Part shown: positions 62,111 to 64,000 of the stretch, piece by piece
Position numbering within the stretch: the first letter of the stretch is position 1
How the letters are laid out: each line of letters starts with the position of its first letter
Assembly: GCF_015832195.1 (NCBI RefSeq)
Contig: NC_052017.1
Location: forward strand, 93,624,429-93,688,428
Reading direction: 5' to 3'
DNA from: Motacilla alba alba
Taxonomy: Eukaryota > Chordata > Aves > Passeriformes > Motacillidae
Length of the DNA: 64,000 nt
Made by a program: the position numbers and the translations under genes
The notes under the pieces: generated by a model
What the model saw: the letters and a program-made list of their open reading frames with translations, nothing else
Database searches by the model: none
What the model was told of the DNA's origin: nothing

Positions 62111-64000
62111 GAGAGTTAAAATAAATCAATGAAGAATCAGTGGCCAGTGGAATGATGGATAATAAAAGAGCACTCAAAAAAGAGCAAAAAACCTGTGAAC
62201 AGTTGTGGGACCATTGCTAGAGACAGCTCACAGTATTGCAGGGTTTAACAAAGGAAGATCAGAAGTGTTGACTAGACACTTTTGTTCTGAATTTGCAATG
62301 AAGCTGGAGGGTGTATCTATCCCATCTGACGTTTCTGCAGGAGCAGAACGTTTATCTCTGCAACAAAGGAAGATCTGAGGCAGCACCTGCTAAAATTAAG
62401 CTTTCCCAAAAACAGCTCTATTAATTTGTACTCTGGAGTTTTAAGGCGAGTAGCTAAGGAACTTTCTGAAAGACCCTCATTAATAATTCACAGATGTTGG
62501 GAGAACGAGTTAATTTTGGAGCCTGAAGGTCAGCAAACACTGCGCTAAAGGAAAACAAGAACCTGCTAGAAAGAAGAGAAAAAAGAAAGTAATAGAGAGA
62601 AGTAGAGAACCAGCAAAGCTGACAGCTCCAGATACATCCTGAAAACAAATTTTTAGGGCAGCTATAATGAAAGATTTAGAGTCTAAGTATATATGCGTAT
62701 ACTCATATAAAACAAAGGCTAGCCATAAAAAGTGCCAAGTGGTAGTTCAATTCCTTCCCTGATGTTTAGGATGTGAGGTTTCATAAACTCATATTATCAA
62801 GGCTATTGCCCAGGCATCCAAAGGATAGTTTGGTGCCTGTGTGTTGCTCACAGTGTAAGGCTGATCTGAGGAGGCCCCTGTCCCAGGTGTCCCTGCATTC
62901 TCAGGGAGGACACAGTGGTGTGGTTCCACAGGGCCGTGCTGTACAAAGCACTCATGGGAACACCTGGGCAGCCCTCCAGGCCTTGAACAGGTGTTTGAGG
63001 TGAGGCTGATGGCACATTTGAGGTCAAGAAGAAGCTTGCTTTTGGACCATGGGGGCAAAACCTGGAGCTGCATCTGTGGCTTTAGCAACCCAAATGGCTG
63101 CTGCCAGGTAGGGGTCTCAAAACCCTACTTTTGTTTTAGAGGATCCACTTTCTTGCAAATCTAAACGGCATTTTTATGATTATTTCCAGTTGTTACATGA
63201 TTCTTATTATAGTTCAGCACTGACGTCAGCAATAAACAATAATAGGATTGTGAACTATTGCTCTTTCTAATAAAATTATGTTTCTTCTCTGTATTATAAA
63301 TCTAATAGCTATTACATCAGTACCCATAAATATATATCATTGCTTACCTTTTTAATATATACAGGGCATTGCATGCCCCAACAGAAAATAATCAGATTTT
63401 TTTTTATAAGTTAGCCACAGCCATTATTAGATCATGAATGCCTAATAAGTAGAAGTAGAAGACATAATTAATGGACAGTTTTCATATCGTTTCTTCTTTT
63501 GAAGGAGGAGAAAGAGGTAGCTTTTACCTGCTTTTCTTTCCAATCTAGAGCTGCAGCCTCTATTCTGTCCTCTGTGTTTCTCCACACTTTTCTTTATAAT
63601 TTCTTTCCCTTTCTTGTTGGAGGCTAAATGCTGGTAAAAGAGTACTGCACAAGGCAGTGCAATTTCTCCGGTGCAGTGCTATCAAAATCCCTCTCTTCCT
63701 GTAGAAAGAGCCAATAAATAGCCTTTTCCTCCACTGCTTGATGCTAATGCACATCCTTGCTCTCCCTGTGGCCAAGCATCTGGACTGCCTCCCTTGCTCT
63801 CTGTGGGGGATGCCCCCTTTTGCAGTCCCCCCATTTTTTTGTGATACTCTCTTTGTCCATGCCCTCCCAGGTGGCCAAACCTCCTGATGCTCTTCCTAGG
63901 TCTCTGGGGTGCTTGTGCCCGAAGGCTTGTGACAGGGGCTCGTGTCCCAGGCAGGGTGACCAGCCCAGCCATTTCCCAAAGCCCCCATCCCAGTGTCCCT

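Larger units (their letters stand above)
58481..64000. other. Intergenic DNA, no gene seen
   Basis: A locally GC-rich, unidentified stretch follows the LTR-like segment (58540-58830). After it the DNA is AT-rich and without believable genes. It includes a 28-base tandem duplication at 60116-60171, a CA patch at 62077-62110 and a possible regulatory block at 63160-63480. Confidence 0.5.

Overview
The window is vertebrate nuclear DNA, almost certainly from a bird and probably a songbird (passerine). The evidence is an intron-containing gene with a GT-AG intron, CpG-island promoters beside AT-rich non-coding DNA, CR1 retrotransposon remnants as the recognisable interspersed repeats, and one solo-LTR-like sequence resembling songbird endogenous-retrovirus LTRs. 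No bacterial-type operons, CRISPR arrays or phage genes are present.

Only two genes are supported, arranged head to head. On the minus strand at the left edge is the first coding exon of TSHZ1 (teashirt zinc finger homeobox 1). It encodes 13 residues, MPRRKQQAPRRSA, followed by a consensus splice donor. The rest of TSHZ1 lies beyond position 1, so bases 1-2141 are its first intron. On the plus strand is complete PTGR3/ZADH2 (prostaglandin reductase 3), with two coding exons (5657-5958 and 11896-12820), one 5.9 kb phase-2 intron, a C-terminal SKL peroxisomal signal and a 3' UTR ending near 13690. The two coding starts are about 3.5 kb apart. The same divergent TSHZ1/ZADH2 pair occurs on human chromosome 18q22-q23, which supports both identifications.

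Layout: 1-2141 TSHZ1 intron 1 with one enhancer-like element; 1640-2620 TSHZ1 CpG island; 2620-4780 pyrimidine- and A-rich spacer; 4790-6790 ZADH2 CpG island and exon 1; 5959-11895 ZADH2 intron, holding an unexpected third CpG island (about 9680-10530) bounded by long G-runs; 11896-13690 ZADH2 exon 2 and 3' UTR; 13690-64000 about 50 kb with no supportable gene. This last stretch holds decayed CR1 LINEs (about 22.7, 29.15-30.0 and 40.9-42.6 kb), a solo-LTR-like insertion (58.25-58.48 kb), several microsatellites, small local duplications, and AT-rich homeodomain-motif blocks that look like conserved regulatory DNA. Because TSHZ1 is a developmental transcription factor, a flanking gene-poor region with distal enhancers is a reasonable expectation, but that link is inference.

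I did not find a new protein-coding system. The points most worth a second look are the intronic CpG island, the in-frame poly-alanine extension upstream of TSHZ1, the bird-specific-looking ZADH2 N-terminus, the back-to-back CR1 pair, a duplicated A-tract element near 53 kb, and the candidate regulatory blocks. Conservation, motif function and repeat family names were judged by eye and need the alignments named in each finding.
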